This document shows, one piece after another, positions 25,405-36,505 of a stretch of DNA of 64,000 nt. Each line of letters opens with the position of its first letter. The stretch's first letter is position 1. The notes under the pieces were generated by a model. That model made no database searches. It saw only the letters and a list, made by a program, of their open reading frames with translations, and was not told the origin of the DNA. The position numbers were made by a program, and so were the translations under genes. Source of the DNA: Siphonodentalium dalli (Eukaryota > Mollusca > Scaphopoda > Gadilida > Siphonodentaliidae); assembly GCA_032622095.1 (NCBI GenBank), contig CP136061.1, positions 217,650,373 to 217,714,372 of the forward strand, in the 5' to 3' direction.

Positions 25405-25560
25405 GATAGTCTGCAAGCCAATGAGAATGCTGGAAATTTATAGGTAAATCTGCAGGCCAATGAGAACGCTTCTGCGAACAGAGCCTTGCAGAGAAAGGTG
25501 TCTGCAAGCCAATGAGGACGTTTCTGCGGTCTCGTGCATGCAGAGTAAATATAGTTCCAT
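25405..25560 (+). promoter_or_regulatory. Promoter-like cassette: three CCAAT boxes and a TATA-like box
   Basis: Three related blocks (ctgcaagccaatgag, ctgcaggccaatgag, ctgcaagccaatgag) each hold an NF-Y-type CCAAT box at 25418, 25457 and 25509. taaatata follows at 25546-25553. Spacing fits a Pol II promoter near the 3-prime end of an LTR. Activity is inferred. Confidence 0.5.
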
Positions 25561-26160
25561 TGTGTGCGTGAATTACGCATCTAAATAAATATTTATTTCA
25601 CATATATTTATTATGCATAAGTAATTGAGTAACATTTATGTGGAATACATGATCGTTTGTGAAGGCACAACTTCCAAAGAGCAGACTACGTAAAACCGGA
25701 AAGTTTAACCAGCGATTACTTCCCCTGACGTAAACAAATATGGCTGCGCCCATGAAGTGAAAAATGTGTGAAAGTTGTTGATAAATTTTTGTGAATAACA
25801 TTGTGAATACGCAACGTGACGATGTGAGATTTGGCACAAATGAAGATGGCATATTGATAGGTGAAACGGCTAAGTATGAATGACTAAATATTTGAATTAT
25901 GAGTTTGATGATGAAATGCTAAATGCAACATTTACGAAATGAGTTAATGAAACGTGTAAAGGCCGGGCCTTTACAATATACATCTACTTTGTCAAAATAT
26001 GCAATTGCATTGACAATATATGCAGCTAATTTATCAATATATATGGTTAGTTGGTCATTATATGCAGCTACTTAGTCAATAGGTGTGGTTAGTTAGTCAT
26101 TATGTGTAGATACTTAGTCAATAAATGCGGTTAGTTAGTCAATATATGCATCTACTTTGT

Positions 26161-27490
26161 CTAAGTAGCTGCATATAATGACAAACTGATCACATATATT
26201 GACTAAGTAGTTGCATATAATGACTGACTAACACATATATTGACAAAGAAACTGCATATAATGACTAACTAACTGCATATATTGACTAAGTAGCTGCATA
26301 TAATTACTAACTAACTGCTTATATTGAAAGACTAACTGCATATAATGACTAACTAACCACACATGTTGACAAAGTATCTACACATAATGACTAACTGCTT
26401 ATATTGACTAAATAGCTGCATATAATGACTAACTAACCGCATATATTGACCAAGTAGCTGCATATAATGACTAACTGACCAAATATTGACTAATTATTTG
26501 CATATAATGACTAACTGACCGCATATATTGACTAAGTAGATGAATATAATGACTAACTGACCACAAATATTGACTAAGTAGTTGCATATAATGACTAACT
26601 AACCGCATATATTGACTAATTAGCTGCATATAATGACTAACTGATCGCATATATTGACTAATTAGCTGCATATAATGACTAACTGACCATATATATTGAC
26701 TAAGTAGCTGCATATAATGACTAACTAACCGCATATATTGACTGTGGTTGCATATGACTAACTGATCGCATATATTGACTAATTAGCTGCATATAATGAC
26801 TAACTGATCGCATATATTGACTAATTAGCTGCATATAATGACTAACTGACCATATATATTGACTAAGTAGCTGCATATGATGACTAACTAACCGCATATA
26901 TTGACTAAGTGGTTGCATATAATGACTAACTGACCGCATATATTGACTAATTGACTAAGTAGATGCATATAATGACTAACTGACCACAAATATTGACTAA
27001 GTAGTTGCATATAATGACTAACTAACAGCATATATTGACTAAGTAGCTGCATATAATGACTAACTGATCGCATATATTGACTAAGTAGCTGCATATAATG
27101 ACTAACTGACCACATATATTGACTAAGTAGCTGCATATAATGACTAACTAACCGCATATATTGACAATGTAGATGCCTATAATGACTAACTGACCACAAA
27201 TATTGACTAAGCAGCTGCAAACAATGATTAACTAATCATATATATATATTGATAAAGTAGCTGGATATATTGTCAATGCAATTGCACATTTTGGCAAAAT
27301 AGATGTATATATTGACTAACTTACCACATTTATTGACAAAGAAACTGCATATAATGACTAACTAACTGAATATATTGACTAATTTGCTACATATATTGAC
27401 TAACTAACCGAATTAATGGACAAAGTATTGACGAACTAACCGCATATATTGGAAACGTAGCTGCATATATTTGCAAAGTAGCTGCATATA
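26161..27490 (-). repeat. 42-bp minisatellite, right arm
   Basis: About 30 units of tgactaagtagctgcatata plus atgactaactgaccgcatat, inverted relative to the left arm. Because 42 is divisible by 3, long minus-strand frames with a 14-residue repeat (SHYMQLLSQYMRSV) arise. They are not taken as genes. Confidence 0.9.
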
Positions 27491-29302
27491 TGACGTACCA
27501 TATCACCGCATTTGCATAGCAATCCTCACTATTATCACACTACATGACCCATTTTAATCATGCAGGTCTTCATTTGACCCAAAGGGGTTCGGATGTGATA
27601 TATTCCAGGAACTTGCTATGCCGTTATTCTGAGTAAGTACAGGTAATTACTATTTAGGGATGTAGCTTATAATCATCAACTATTTGCTTTCAAATCAGTT
27701 TCATAATTCCCAGACAGCGAATCTTTTAAAATCCTATCATGGCAAATTCCAGATACGTGGTGTTGGTTTTCAAACATACCCGTAATTTTTCACACAATTT
27801 CCAATAATAAAAATAAATTGTGCAAAACACATCACTATTTAGACAATTTTCGTCTAGATCCACAGAAACAGCTGAGAAATTGGGAATAAAATGATCAAAA
27901 CACGTGGACTCTGAGTCTGATGAGTACCATGTCAGGGTGCGTTCACATAATGGTAAATTTGTCTGGCAAACCTGCAGGAAAGTCGTCTTAGGGGTGCTCT
28001 TATCCCTATTGTATTATATATATGAGTTGAAGATTTTGAGATACCTATAACAGGTTGTTACAATATGTTTTGCTTTATAAAATTCACAATTTAAATGTCC
28101 GGTTTATAGGGGAAAACATCATTATTCATTATTCAAAAAGTTAATTTGTGTCGCAATGGTTATAGAACTTCATTTCTTTCCAATAATGAAATTTTGTGTA
28201 TTTTTGAATATCGTTTCCATGGTGATAGGTATTTCTCAGGGTATTGGGCTTTTTCTGCAGTTTTATCAAAACTAGATTGAAGGACACGTAAGAAGCCATC
28301 ATAATATGTATAAATTATTACTGTAACCAATGTAGTATCAAATAAATGTTTCAATTCCAAAATTATCGCATTTTTTGCAAAAATTAACAGTTTTTATCCC
28401 AAAATGGCAATAAAACCTTCATATCCTATATGTGCATCCTAGCTACTACTGGGATAATTGGGAAATAGTAATCTTTGAAAAAGGTTTTGAGACATCTATA
28501 ACAGGTTGTCATAATACGCTTGGCTTCATAAAATTACATGCTTTAAATGTCAGCTCTATGGGGAAAAAACATCATTATTTGGCGAAATTTGGTCCGTTTC
28601 CATGACAACAGCTGAATAAACCGCATCAATTACCCAACACAGAAGTCCGGATTAAAAGTGCAGGTCATAAAAAACAAATTTCAAAAAGTTATATTGTGTC
28701 GCAAGGGTTATAGGTCTTCATTTCTTTCCAATAACGGCATTTTTTGTATTTTTAATATCTTTTTCATGGTAACAGGTATTTCTCTTGTCATTGGGCCTTT
28801 TCGGCAGTTTTATCCAAATTAATTTTAAGTACACGTATGATGCCATCATAATAATGCATAAATTATTACTGTAACCAATGTAGTATTCAATAAATGTCCC
28901 AATTCCAAAATTATCGCATTTTTTGCAAAAATCACCATTTTTCACCCCAAAATGGCAATACAGACCCGTATAACCTATATGTGCATCCTATTTAATACTG
29001 GAATCGTTGGCACATAGTTATAGTGGACAAATCATCAATAAATTATCTTCAACGTCTGTTCCTGTCCTAGAATGGGCTTAAATTAGTTTTTACCATTTGC
29101 AGAAATGGTTTAATATCAAACTGTGTCTACATTGTTTACATTCTGTTTCCATGGCAACGGCACCACTTTCACATTTTACAGCAGGGTGGAACATGAAGCC
29201 TACATCTTCTACTTTCATATGATGTATAATTTTTCCGTGAGTAAAGAAAAAAATTAAACTTGAAAAATAAGCCCCGTTGGGGCCATGACCGCTCATCTAA
29301 AT

Positions 29303-30885
29303 GCTTATCATACTGCAAAGAAACACTCATCTCTTCAATAGATTAGCGCCATATCTCATCAGATCAAAGAGATGGTACATCTTACAGTTTATGTAAGACT
29401 AACTTTCACGCTGCTACCAAACCAGTTTATTAGTAGACAATTTAGTTTAATTACTTCAGTCACCACCTTACAACTGGAATATACTACCACGCAATGCACA
29501 ATATTAGTTTTCAGTATCATTTTGTTTGAAAAATATCTTACCAATACCATCCATGTAATTGTGCTAAATATCAGGTGATCATTGTTTAAGGCTGTTATGT
29601 CACAAAATGTTGCTATTTGTGGTTTTGTGTACAACAACTATATGTAACATTAGGGAGAAGGGGTTAACGCGGTGATGCAGTTGCGTAAATCATAGCACTT
29701 TTCACTTATATGTGGCATTGGTGAATATAACCAAATAGAATTTCCAGCTTTCAACACACTGACACATTCTCTGCCACAGAGTATGTACACAATGTTGGTC
29801 AAGTTTAGAATTTATTGAAGATAGTCTATGGTAATCCTTTGTGTTTTGATAAATTGCATTCATACATACCACCATGCATTCTTGTGATAAAAGAGAAATA
29901 TTTGTGTTTCATCACCTGATCGGAGGCAACTATGACTACTATTTTGAGACATGAACAATAGGATCTTCACATTTTACCAAGTACTATATGCATATCTCTC
30001 ATATTGTACTATAGCCGTGCATTTTGAAAGGTTTGATGTTGTAGATATAAAAGGACTGCTCTGACTACATATATTTCTGCTTCTATAAAAGGTCACAAAA
30101 TCAATACATCCCTATTAATCACAGATATAATCACACGATTCAAGATAAGAAGTAACATATAAAACTGCATTATTTTTCCATTTCTGGGCTCCCAAAAGTC
30201 CAGATTTAACCATTGCATGAAACCCTGCTTTTGATTGCTCAAGTTTGTTCACTTTTAGACTAGCTATTAAATTTGGCACAAAATGTAATTTCATTCTTGT
30301 TTGGCTATTTTGGTGGCCATTTTGGGGCGGACATTCTACAAATATGGTATACTACTAAGCATTGTTTGTCAATATTTAAATTTATTACAAATTTAGCATT
30401 AATTGGTGCACCTACCGCAGAAATTCAACAATTTCCGACCAACAGCCATACTGGACACCGTCTTGAATAGAGAATTTTTCCCAAGGTGGATTTTGGATAT
30501 GTTGTTCCCCAGATTATGCCTGACAAAATGACCAAAAACAGCTGGTTAAAAATTATTTCTAGGTCCAATGCTTCAATGACCAGACCATATGAAAACACTG
30601 ATTCGACGTGCATGCACACAGAGGTCAAAATGCATGTGTTCAGTCGCTTATGGTTTTAAAATCCCATTTGGTGTTCTGAATAAAGAGGTTCGGATTACAG
30701 GTAATTTTTAGTGAGAATGCAGTTAGGTACATTCGGGTCTGGACAAAAAATATGGTAAGAGAAAATTTTGGTCCAGCGCTAACCCTAATTACCATCTTAC
30801 AATATTGATCCATTCATAGTCATTTGATATATTCATATTTCCTACTCATAAGCTGGTTTTAAATATTCATATCTTAATTTGACAG
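29303..30885 (+). other. Three-prime part of NOX intron 5
   Basis: No gene or named repeat was recognised before the exon 6 acceptor. Confidence 0.5.
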
Positions 30886-30986
30886 GATCCCACAAGAGAA
30901 GTATTCAAGACGTTATCTGGTGTGACAGGTGTTGTCATAACATTAGCTCTAATCATTATGATATCATCATCAACAGACTTCATAAG
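30886..30986 (+). CDS. NOX2: NOX exon 6: helix 4
   Basis: The exon is 101 nt, phase 0 to phase 2, with acceptor tttgacag and a weaker donor GTTAGA. It encodes residues 139-172, starting DPTREVFKTLSGVTGVVITL and ending STDFIR. The GVTGVVIT block and the I(R)RS junction match NOX2-type helix 4. It follows the longest intron found here. Confidence 0.92.
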
Positions 30987-31047
30987 GTTAGAGACAATAC
31001 ATGATGAAGTTATTGATTTCACCCATTACACAAAGTACTACACTGAT

Positions 31048-31930
31048 CAGGGACCAGCCGAGAGGGCGACGTGGGCGACTTCTTCGCCCTAGCGCCGTCC
31101 GCTTCGCCTTATTTTTGCAGTCGGGCGAAGTTCAAGTCGCCCTAAAAATTCCAAAGTTGACTGACGAAATTCGGCAAAATGCCCCAAATAATTTATGATA
31201 ATTTACAACTGTCAACTGTGATTGCACACAATACTCCACTTACAGGGTGTATCATGGTGTTATAAAACAATTAACACCTGTAATGCTCCAATCTGGAAGC
31301 ATGTTGACAACAGAGTCTGATTACTGGCAGCTGTGAAAACATCGTCGGGCCTCAAGTGTTAATCTGGTTGTTGTTATTTTTAGATTACTGTGATTACCAC
31401 ACCTTACAATGAAGATTACAACTCACAACTCTCACAATGTGTCAATTCATCACTCCCTCTATGGAGTTTGGTTAAAGAAATTTTAAAACAAATTCATTTG
31501 TGAAGCATATTAAAATTTCAAACGGGATTACTAACAGAGCGCAGTAAAAGTTTTCATGATTTCGTTTCGTTTCTGTTTGATAAATATTGTTGGAATTTTT
31601 AACAACCCGAAAAATATGAAATAAAATCCTGTCATTCTCCCACAATTACGATATAAAATGCTGCTATCCTCTCACAATTATGTTTGGGTATTATTAATAG
31701 TTATTAGGGTCATGAAGTGAACATAATGACTCCATATTTCAACCATTGTTTCATAAGTTTAATTGACATATTTCATCTATCCTATTTTCGTTCTATAGCG
31801 ACTCCTGTCGTAGTACTGATCAATTTAAATTTTGTAGACTCACTTCGCCCTATAGAACGGCCACTTCGCCTTATTTTTCTAGTAGGGCGAAGTCATTTCG
31901 CCCTGAAAATCTGGTCTAGGCTGGTCCCTG
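31048..31930. mobile_element. hAT-like element CAGGGACCAGCC with exact ACACTGAT target duplication
   Basis: The inverted ends cagggaccagcc and ggctggtccctg bound 883 bp. The 8-bp duplication ACACTGAT is exact at 31040-31047 and 31931-31938. Subterminal sequence is full of inverted gggcga/tcgccc blocks (31070-31145 and 31845-31905). No transposase is present, so it is a non-autonomous hAT-type element in intron 6. Confidence 0.88.
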
Positions 31931-32299
31931 ACACTGATGTTTTAGTATCTGTGCAGACAGGATCGACACTAGAACATTATCTCTCAAATTAACATTAATC
32001 ATTTCTTAACTCGATTATCAAAAGGCCGACACAAATTTATCTGCGTCAATCCTAACTCTTTATTTTACAGTATAAATGACATTCTTAATTCAGTGCGCTA
32101 ACGTTGTGTCGCCCAATGGCCAACGGAATAACAATATATTTATCTCTTTACCACAACTATATATATGATTCACGTATGATTTTACTAATGTCGCCAGTGA
32201 GAAAGTAGCCCAAGTGAAATTCACTTGGGAGCGTGCAAAAGTGAGTGCTAGAATATAATATGTATCAATGTATTGTTACAATAATGCTTGTGCTATACG

Positions 32300-32385
32300 T
32301 ATGTCTGTCTGTCTGTCTCATTCTTTTTGTTATATATACTTCCTCAATAAAAAAAATTTAAAAAAAAAAATAGAAAAAAAAAGGA
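32300..32385 (+). repeat. (TGTC)n and A-rich simple repeats
   Basis: tctgtctgtctgtctc is followed by several poly-A runs. Confidence 0.85.
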
Positions 32386-33019
32386 CATTGTGTTTGTGGT
32401 TGTGTTTCTTGTTTTGCGATAAAAGCAACCCACATAGAGCTCAAATGTACATTCTCACAGTTTATGGGATAGTTTATCATAAGAAAGGAGATATTTTGTC
32501 TGCCCATGTGAACTGATCCACGGCCGGGAACCAATATTCAATGTAAATAAATGTGCCATCCTATTTATAGACTTTATTAAACATTGCTAATTACAGTGGC
32601 GTATACACACAGCATTGGCAAGAAAATGGCAAAACTTCATATAACGCTAAAGATTTTGTGAAAAAGCTAACTGCATACCACATCAATTTTATGAATGAGC
32701 AGATGTAAGGTTGCTTTTAAATGATACTGACAGTTGACGTTTTTGTCAAAGACACATCATAACATCCATTGAAATTTGAAGGCTACTAACTATGTACCAT
32801 TTTATCAGGGTTTGTCAACCGGTCCCATTACCAATACCAGTACCGATGGTATTCGGCCATTTTTGTGGTACTGGATAAGTTTGATATTGGATTACTAATC
32901 AAACTATCTTATAAATGGAATTCTACCATAATGTCAAGATTGTTTGCATTTGTAAAATGTTTTCAATATTTCAAATGACTCTCTCCATTTGTGTGGTCAG
33001 TTATGAAATACACTGTATA

Positions 33020-33370
33020 CAGGGTCGGACAAAATATGCATCCCAGGATGTACGATTCTATGTCGAAAAATGGCAATAACTCCGCCAAAATGAGTCCAAC
33101 CAAACTCAAAATCGCAGTTTCCCATGCTGGTTGACATCTATGCCAAGTTTAAACAAAATTGACTGGAAAATGACAGGATACAGACTCAGACAAACGATGC
33201 ATCCAGAATGTACGATTCTGTGTTGAAAAAGGGCAATAAATCTGCCAAAATGAGTCCGACTGAACTAAAAATCACATGTGCGCAGGTTCCCATGCTAGTT
33301 GATATATATGTGCCAAGTTTTTTAAAAATTGACCAGAAAATGAAAGAATACAGGCTCAGACAAAGTTACT
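33020..33370 (+). repeat. Two-unit tandem repeat in intron 6
   Basis: Two units of about 180 bp share tgtacgattct, gccaaaatgagtccgac and cccatgctrgttgayat. They resemble the units of the hairpin/CCGT arrays but lack a visible head. Confidence 0.7.
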
Positions 33371-33467
33371 ATAGTCCTACGATGGAACATTTGAAGATGA
33401 TATCCATTTCATACTATTATGATGGAAGAAGTTTTATTGTTAAAATTGCCAGACATTCTCAAGTTAA

Positions 33468-33679
33468 CCCTTTCATGACTGGAGCTGCACTGGTGCAGCA
33501 TTAAAGATCATGTGTCAGTGCATTCTCTTATTTAAGAGAATGCCCTGGCTTACAAGGTCGAGGTAACTATTGTTAAACCAATGTATTCTTATTCTCTCAC
33601 TATGGGAGACCGACATATATAAGAGAATGCATTGGCACATGGTTTTCGCAAAATTTCAAGAAGCTACATTCATGGAGGG
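33468..33679. mobile_element. piggyBac-like MITE, TTAA flanked
   Basis: The ends CCCTTTCATGACTGG and ATTCATGGAGGG are inverted and flanked by TTAA at 33464-33467 and 33680-33683. The interior has hairpin sequence with gcattctcttat...ataagagaatgc, shared with 34884-35275. Confidence 0.65.
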
Positions 33680-33739
33680 TTAATATCAAACTTATTTTCT
33701 CTCACTGTAAAATGTCATTGATGTATCTAACTATTTCAG

Positions 33740-33820
33740 GCGTTCTTACTATGAAGTTTTCTGGGTGACACATCATCTCTTTATCGTATTCTTCACTGGT
33801 CTGATAGCACATGGCTTTCA
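33740..33820 (+). CDS. NOX2: NOX exon 7: helix 5 with third and fourth haem histidines
   Basis: The exon is 81 nt, phase 2 to phase 2, with acceptor ctatttcag and donor GTAAGT. It encodes [18 protein letters not shown] and then TGLIAHGFQ. His183 and His196 are 13 residues apart, matching the His209/His222 pair of human NOX2. All four haem ligands are therefore intact, which argues for a functional oxidase rather than a pseudogene. Confidence 0.94.
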
Positions 33821-34154
33821 GTAAGTATCAATTTCCAAAACATTTGTAAAAAGTAAGCTAATTCCAAGCTAAAGTCATTCCCATTGAGTAGGGGCTTATA
33901 TTCACCAATATTATTTTCAAACTGAACATAATTTGAGTTACACATGGCGTGTGAAGATTTGGTAAGTTCTTGTATTTCCAAGATCAAATAAAAATTTGAT
34001 TTTATGCTTCCTCCATTGCTGTTTTTTGCTTGTTTTTGGAGTCATGTCTCAAGACTTTCAATATGGTTACTGTCAATTCAAATAATGTATGCATTATTGC
34101 CATCACTGGAAGTCACCATGGAAATGTTATTCAAATGAAAATTTATATTTACAG

Positions 34155-34278
34155 AAAAATAATCAGAAGGCAGATTAATACAAATGAGCATGATCCATTG
34201 AAATGTGAAGAAAAATTTACAGAGTGGGGAAAAGACCCAGAATGTCCTATGCCACTCTTTGAAGGAACCATGCCAAAG
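34155..34278 (+). CDS. NOX2: NOX exon 8: extracellular E-loop
   Basis: The exon is 124 nt, phase 2 to phase 0, with acceptor atatttacag and donor GTTGAG. It encodes residues 199-240, including KIIRRQINTNEHDPLKCEEK and EWGKDPECPMPLFEGTMPK. The two loop cysteines (KCEE and PECP) are at the same relative places as in NOX2. The EWGK..ECP signature identifies the exon despite a divergent start. Confidence 0.93.
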
Positions 34279-34345
34279 GTTGAGTAAACATATTAATGGT
34301 TATTTCCCTCATAATTTATTTGACAGTCTAGCATCTACCTTAGTA

Positions 34346-34700
34346 TTAAAGTGATGTGAATCGCTCCAGTTGGGTTATCAAATAGAAATGGGGAATAATC
34401 TGGTTGAGTAGTTATTTTTTGTTAAGAAATATTACATCCAAATCAGCATCATTCTTATATACATCAATTAAATGCAGTGACTGTCGATGGCCAAATCTTT
34501 TCTTTAATATATCGCCGATAAATGCATGCTGAATCGAGTAGTAAATATTTACAATTGAGTGTAGTTCAGACGATGTTTTCTATGGAGTGGTATGATCGAT
34601 TTGCTTTAGATTTTCGACGTTGTTAGTATAATGTTACATTCCTCCAGTTGGCATAGCTGCTGTATACTAACTTATCAGTTTCATGCACCCTAACAAGTAA
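34346..34700. repeat. Dispersed repeat, copy 2
   Basis: Related to 6122-6470 (same orientation), in intron 8. Class unknown. Confidence 0.75.
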
Positions 34701-34883
34701 TAAAAGGACATCATTAGACATTCAGAGAAGATTCTGTATTTGAACTACATTGTATAAAGTACAGACATATATATACATAATTTAATTCAGTTACACGATC
34801 TTGCATAATATCTCGCTCACAACATATTGCACCCTCCATATGGCACATACTTTCATTCATTCTCTATTACATTCTGGGATTAA

Positions 34884-35275
34884 CCCTTTACCCAACAAAC
34901 CGGCCAAAACCGGCCAAATAAAGCTTCAACAGCGTAAAATATCTTCGGTCTGTCTCAATAGAAATATACAAATATGGATATCATTGGAACCGGCTCCTTG
35001 ACCACACTGTGATAGTTACAGTTATGCCCTGTGCCAATGCATTCTCTTATATATGCGAGTCGACCATAGGTCGCCTCGCATATATAAGAGAATGCATTGG
35101 CCTAAACAAACTCTTTTTTAAACACTTTTTACCATTTTTTCTTACATTATTTAACAATTTTATAATTTTTAATGTGTTAAGCCAATGCATTCTCTTATAT
35201 ATGCGAGGCGACCTATGGTCGACTCGCATATATAAGAGAATGCATTGGCACAGGGCCCTTCTGTTGGGTAAAGGG
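34884..35275. mobile_element. piggyBac-like MITE with two internal hairpins
   Basis: The ends CCCTTTACCCAACA and TGTTGGGTAAAGGG are inverted and TTAA-flanked (34880-34883 and 35276-35279), as in piggyBac elements. Inside are two near-perfect 70-bp hairpins (35031-35101 and 35181-35250) built on ccaatgcattctcttatata, and these are also reverse complements of each other. The DNA can therefore fold as two cruciforms or one larger one. Confidence 0.8.
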
Positions 35276-35718
35276 TTAAGATACCGCACCCATGTGTGCC
35301 AATCTTTAAAAATAACTGTGTGTAAATTTTGTTAGTTAGCTGATGGTCTAATTGTGTATTTTTGAAATGGTGAAAGTTGGCGGAGCGGGTATTATTGTTG
35401 CTGAATTGATCCTTAAAGCCTAAGGGGGGGGGGAGACTCAAGGCCTTTGAAATGGGTTCAAGCGACCTAATTTAAATAGTTGATAAAAATTATGTAGAAT
35501 CAACAAATACATGCAAAAATGGATTTATGTAATTTTTATTTTCATTATTTGAGATTTCTTATTTTAAAACGATTGTTATGTAAACATTGCTGATACATTG
35601 GAATTACTGATAAAAGTCCAATAAGATACCAGTGATTAATCATTTGAAAAGATCAAAGCACTGAAAAATTATTCTGAAATTCATATTTAGACTAAATATT
35701 TTAACTTACTTCACGATT

Positions 35719-36116
35719 AACAATCTATGCCATAAAATATGATTAAAATACTGTAATTCATCACTATTTGGAACATCTGTGTCTCAGAAGATGCCCACAG
35801 AGAAATAGAAAACTGCTGAAGACTTCCCCCCTCTGGCAACCAGAATCCAACAGAATTCAAACTTTTTCAATGAAAGGGGAAGAACTCTATCTTTGATATA
35901 TAGATTTATTCCCCCTGCATTGAAAATAATACTGATTTTTACTTCAATCTTGATGACAAAACGCATTGGCAACTCAACAAAAACAACATGTCCACAGTTT
36001 ATTACACCGGATAAGTTGATAATACAATGTTTTGGAGCTTCCTCTTTCAAATGGTATATAATATGGCATATATTTTATATAAAGTAATCTGGGGGTTCGA
36101 AAATTAAGTGGGCCTT
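35719..36116. mobile_element. MITE copy 2 of the AAGGCCCACTT family
   Basis: Nearly identical to 2408-2722 but lacking the left TIR. It contains 84 bp (35829-35914 approx.) absent from copy 1, bounded by runs of CCCCC. The minus-strand frame at 35784-36050 stays open through the extra 84 bp (88 against 60 codons). Confidence 0.8.
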
Positions 36117-36505
36117 TAATATGTTGCCATCTCTTGTTATGTATTTGCAAGTCTGGAAAAAATGTGTCTGACATCTACAGAATGAGTTCCCCAGAGGGTT
36201 AAGTTAGTGACACTATCCCTTACGGTAGGCTAGCGTCACCAACTCACATTACACAACCCTCCCTTGGAAACTCATAACCACACCATTGTACACATTACTG
36301 CGGTCGACTACCGCTCTAGCCAACAGCCGTTAGTAAAGGTGTAATTAGTTTAGTGGGCACCTGCATCTCGGTGCGTGTACAAGAAGATTACTTTGTGCTA
36401 TCACTACAATTAATTATGATTTTATAAAGTGGTGTTGTCGCTTATTTAAGCTTACGATCATGTAGTTAATCAAAGGAAATAATTTTTATCAATTGACCTA
36501 ATGCG

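Larger units (their letters stand above)
22295..25973 (+). mobile_element. LTR-like insertion (possible giant solo LTR) with CAATA target repeat
   Basis: This 3.7-kb AT-rich non-coding block interrupts the minisatellite. Direct CAATA flanks it (22290-22294 and 25974-25978), and removing the block restores the minisatellite consensus. It starts (after aaa) with tgtaacgcacaag and ends gtaaaggccgggcctttaca, a TG...CA pattern. Near its 3-prime end are three CCAAT boxes (25418, 25457, 25509) and taaatata at 25546, as in an LTR promoter. No gag-pol is present. The exact edge differs by 2-3 bp between the two readings. Confidence 0.6.
19872..29299. mobile_element. Foldback element (9.4 kb including insertion) in NOX intron 5
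   Basis: The ends tagaggagcggtc and gaccgctcatcta are inverted, flanked by direct AAT at 19869-19871 and 29300-29302. The arms are reverse complements throughout: 19872-22294 plus 25974-26160 against 26161-29299, with almost no spacer at the centre near 26160. Each arm has an outer unique part, a tandem pair of about 550 bp (aggatgcacatatagg... at 20171 and 20721), a unique part containing tacctgtacttactcagaat, and an inner 42-bp minisatellite. No transposase was found. The class is unknown. Confidence 0.85.

Noticed and set aside
26471-27220. Long minus-strand frames with a tandem SHYMQ/SQYM peptide
   Set aside because: They follow the 42-bp minisatellite exactly and have no start context or splice evidence, so they are treated as repeat by-products.
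19872-29299. Assigning the foldback to Tc1/mariner or PIF/Harbinger
   Set aside because: TA or 3-bp flanks can be read from the ends, but without a transposase or other copies the superfamily cannot be chosen.
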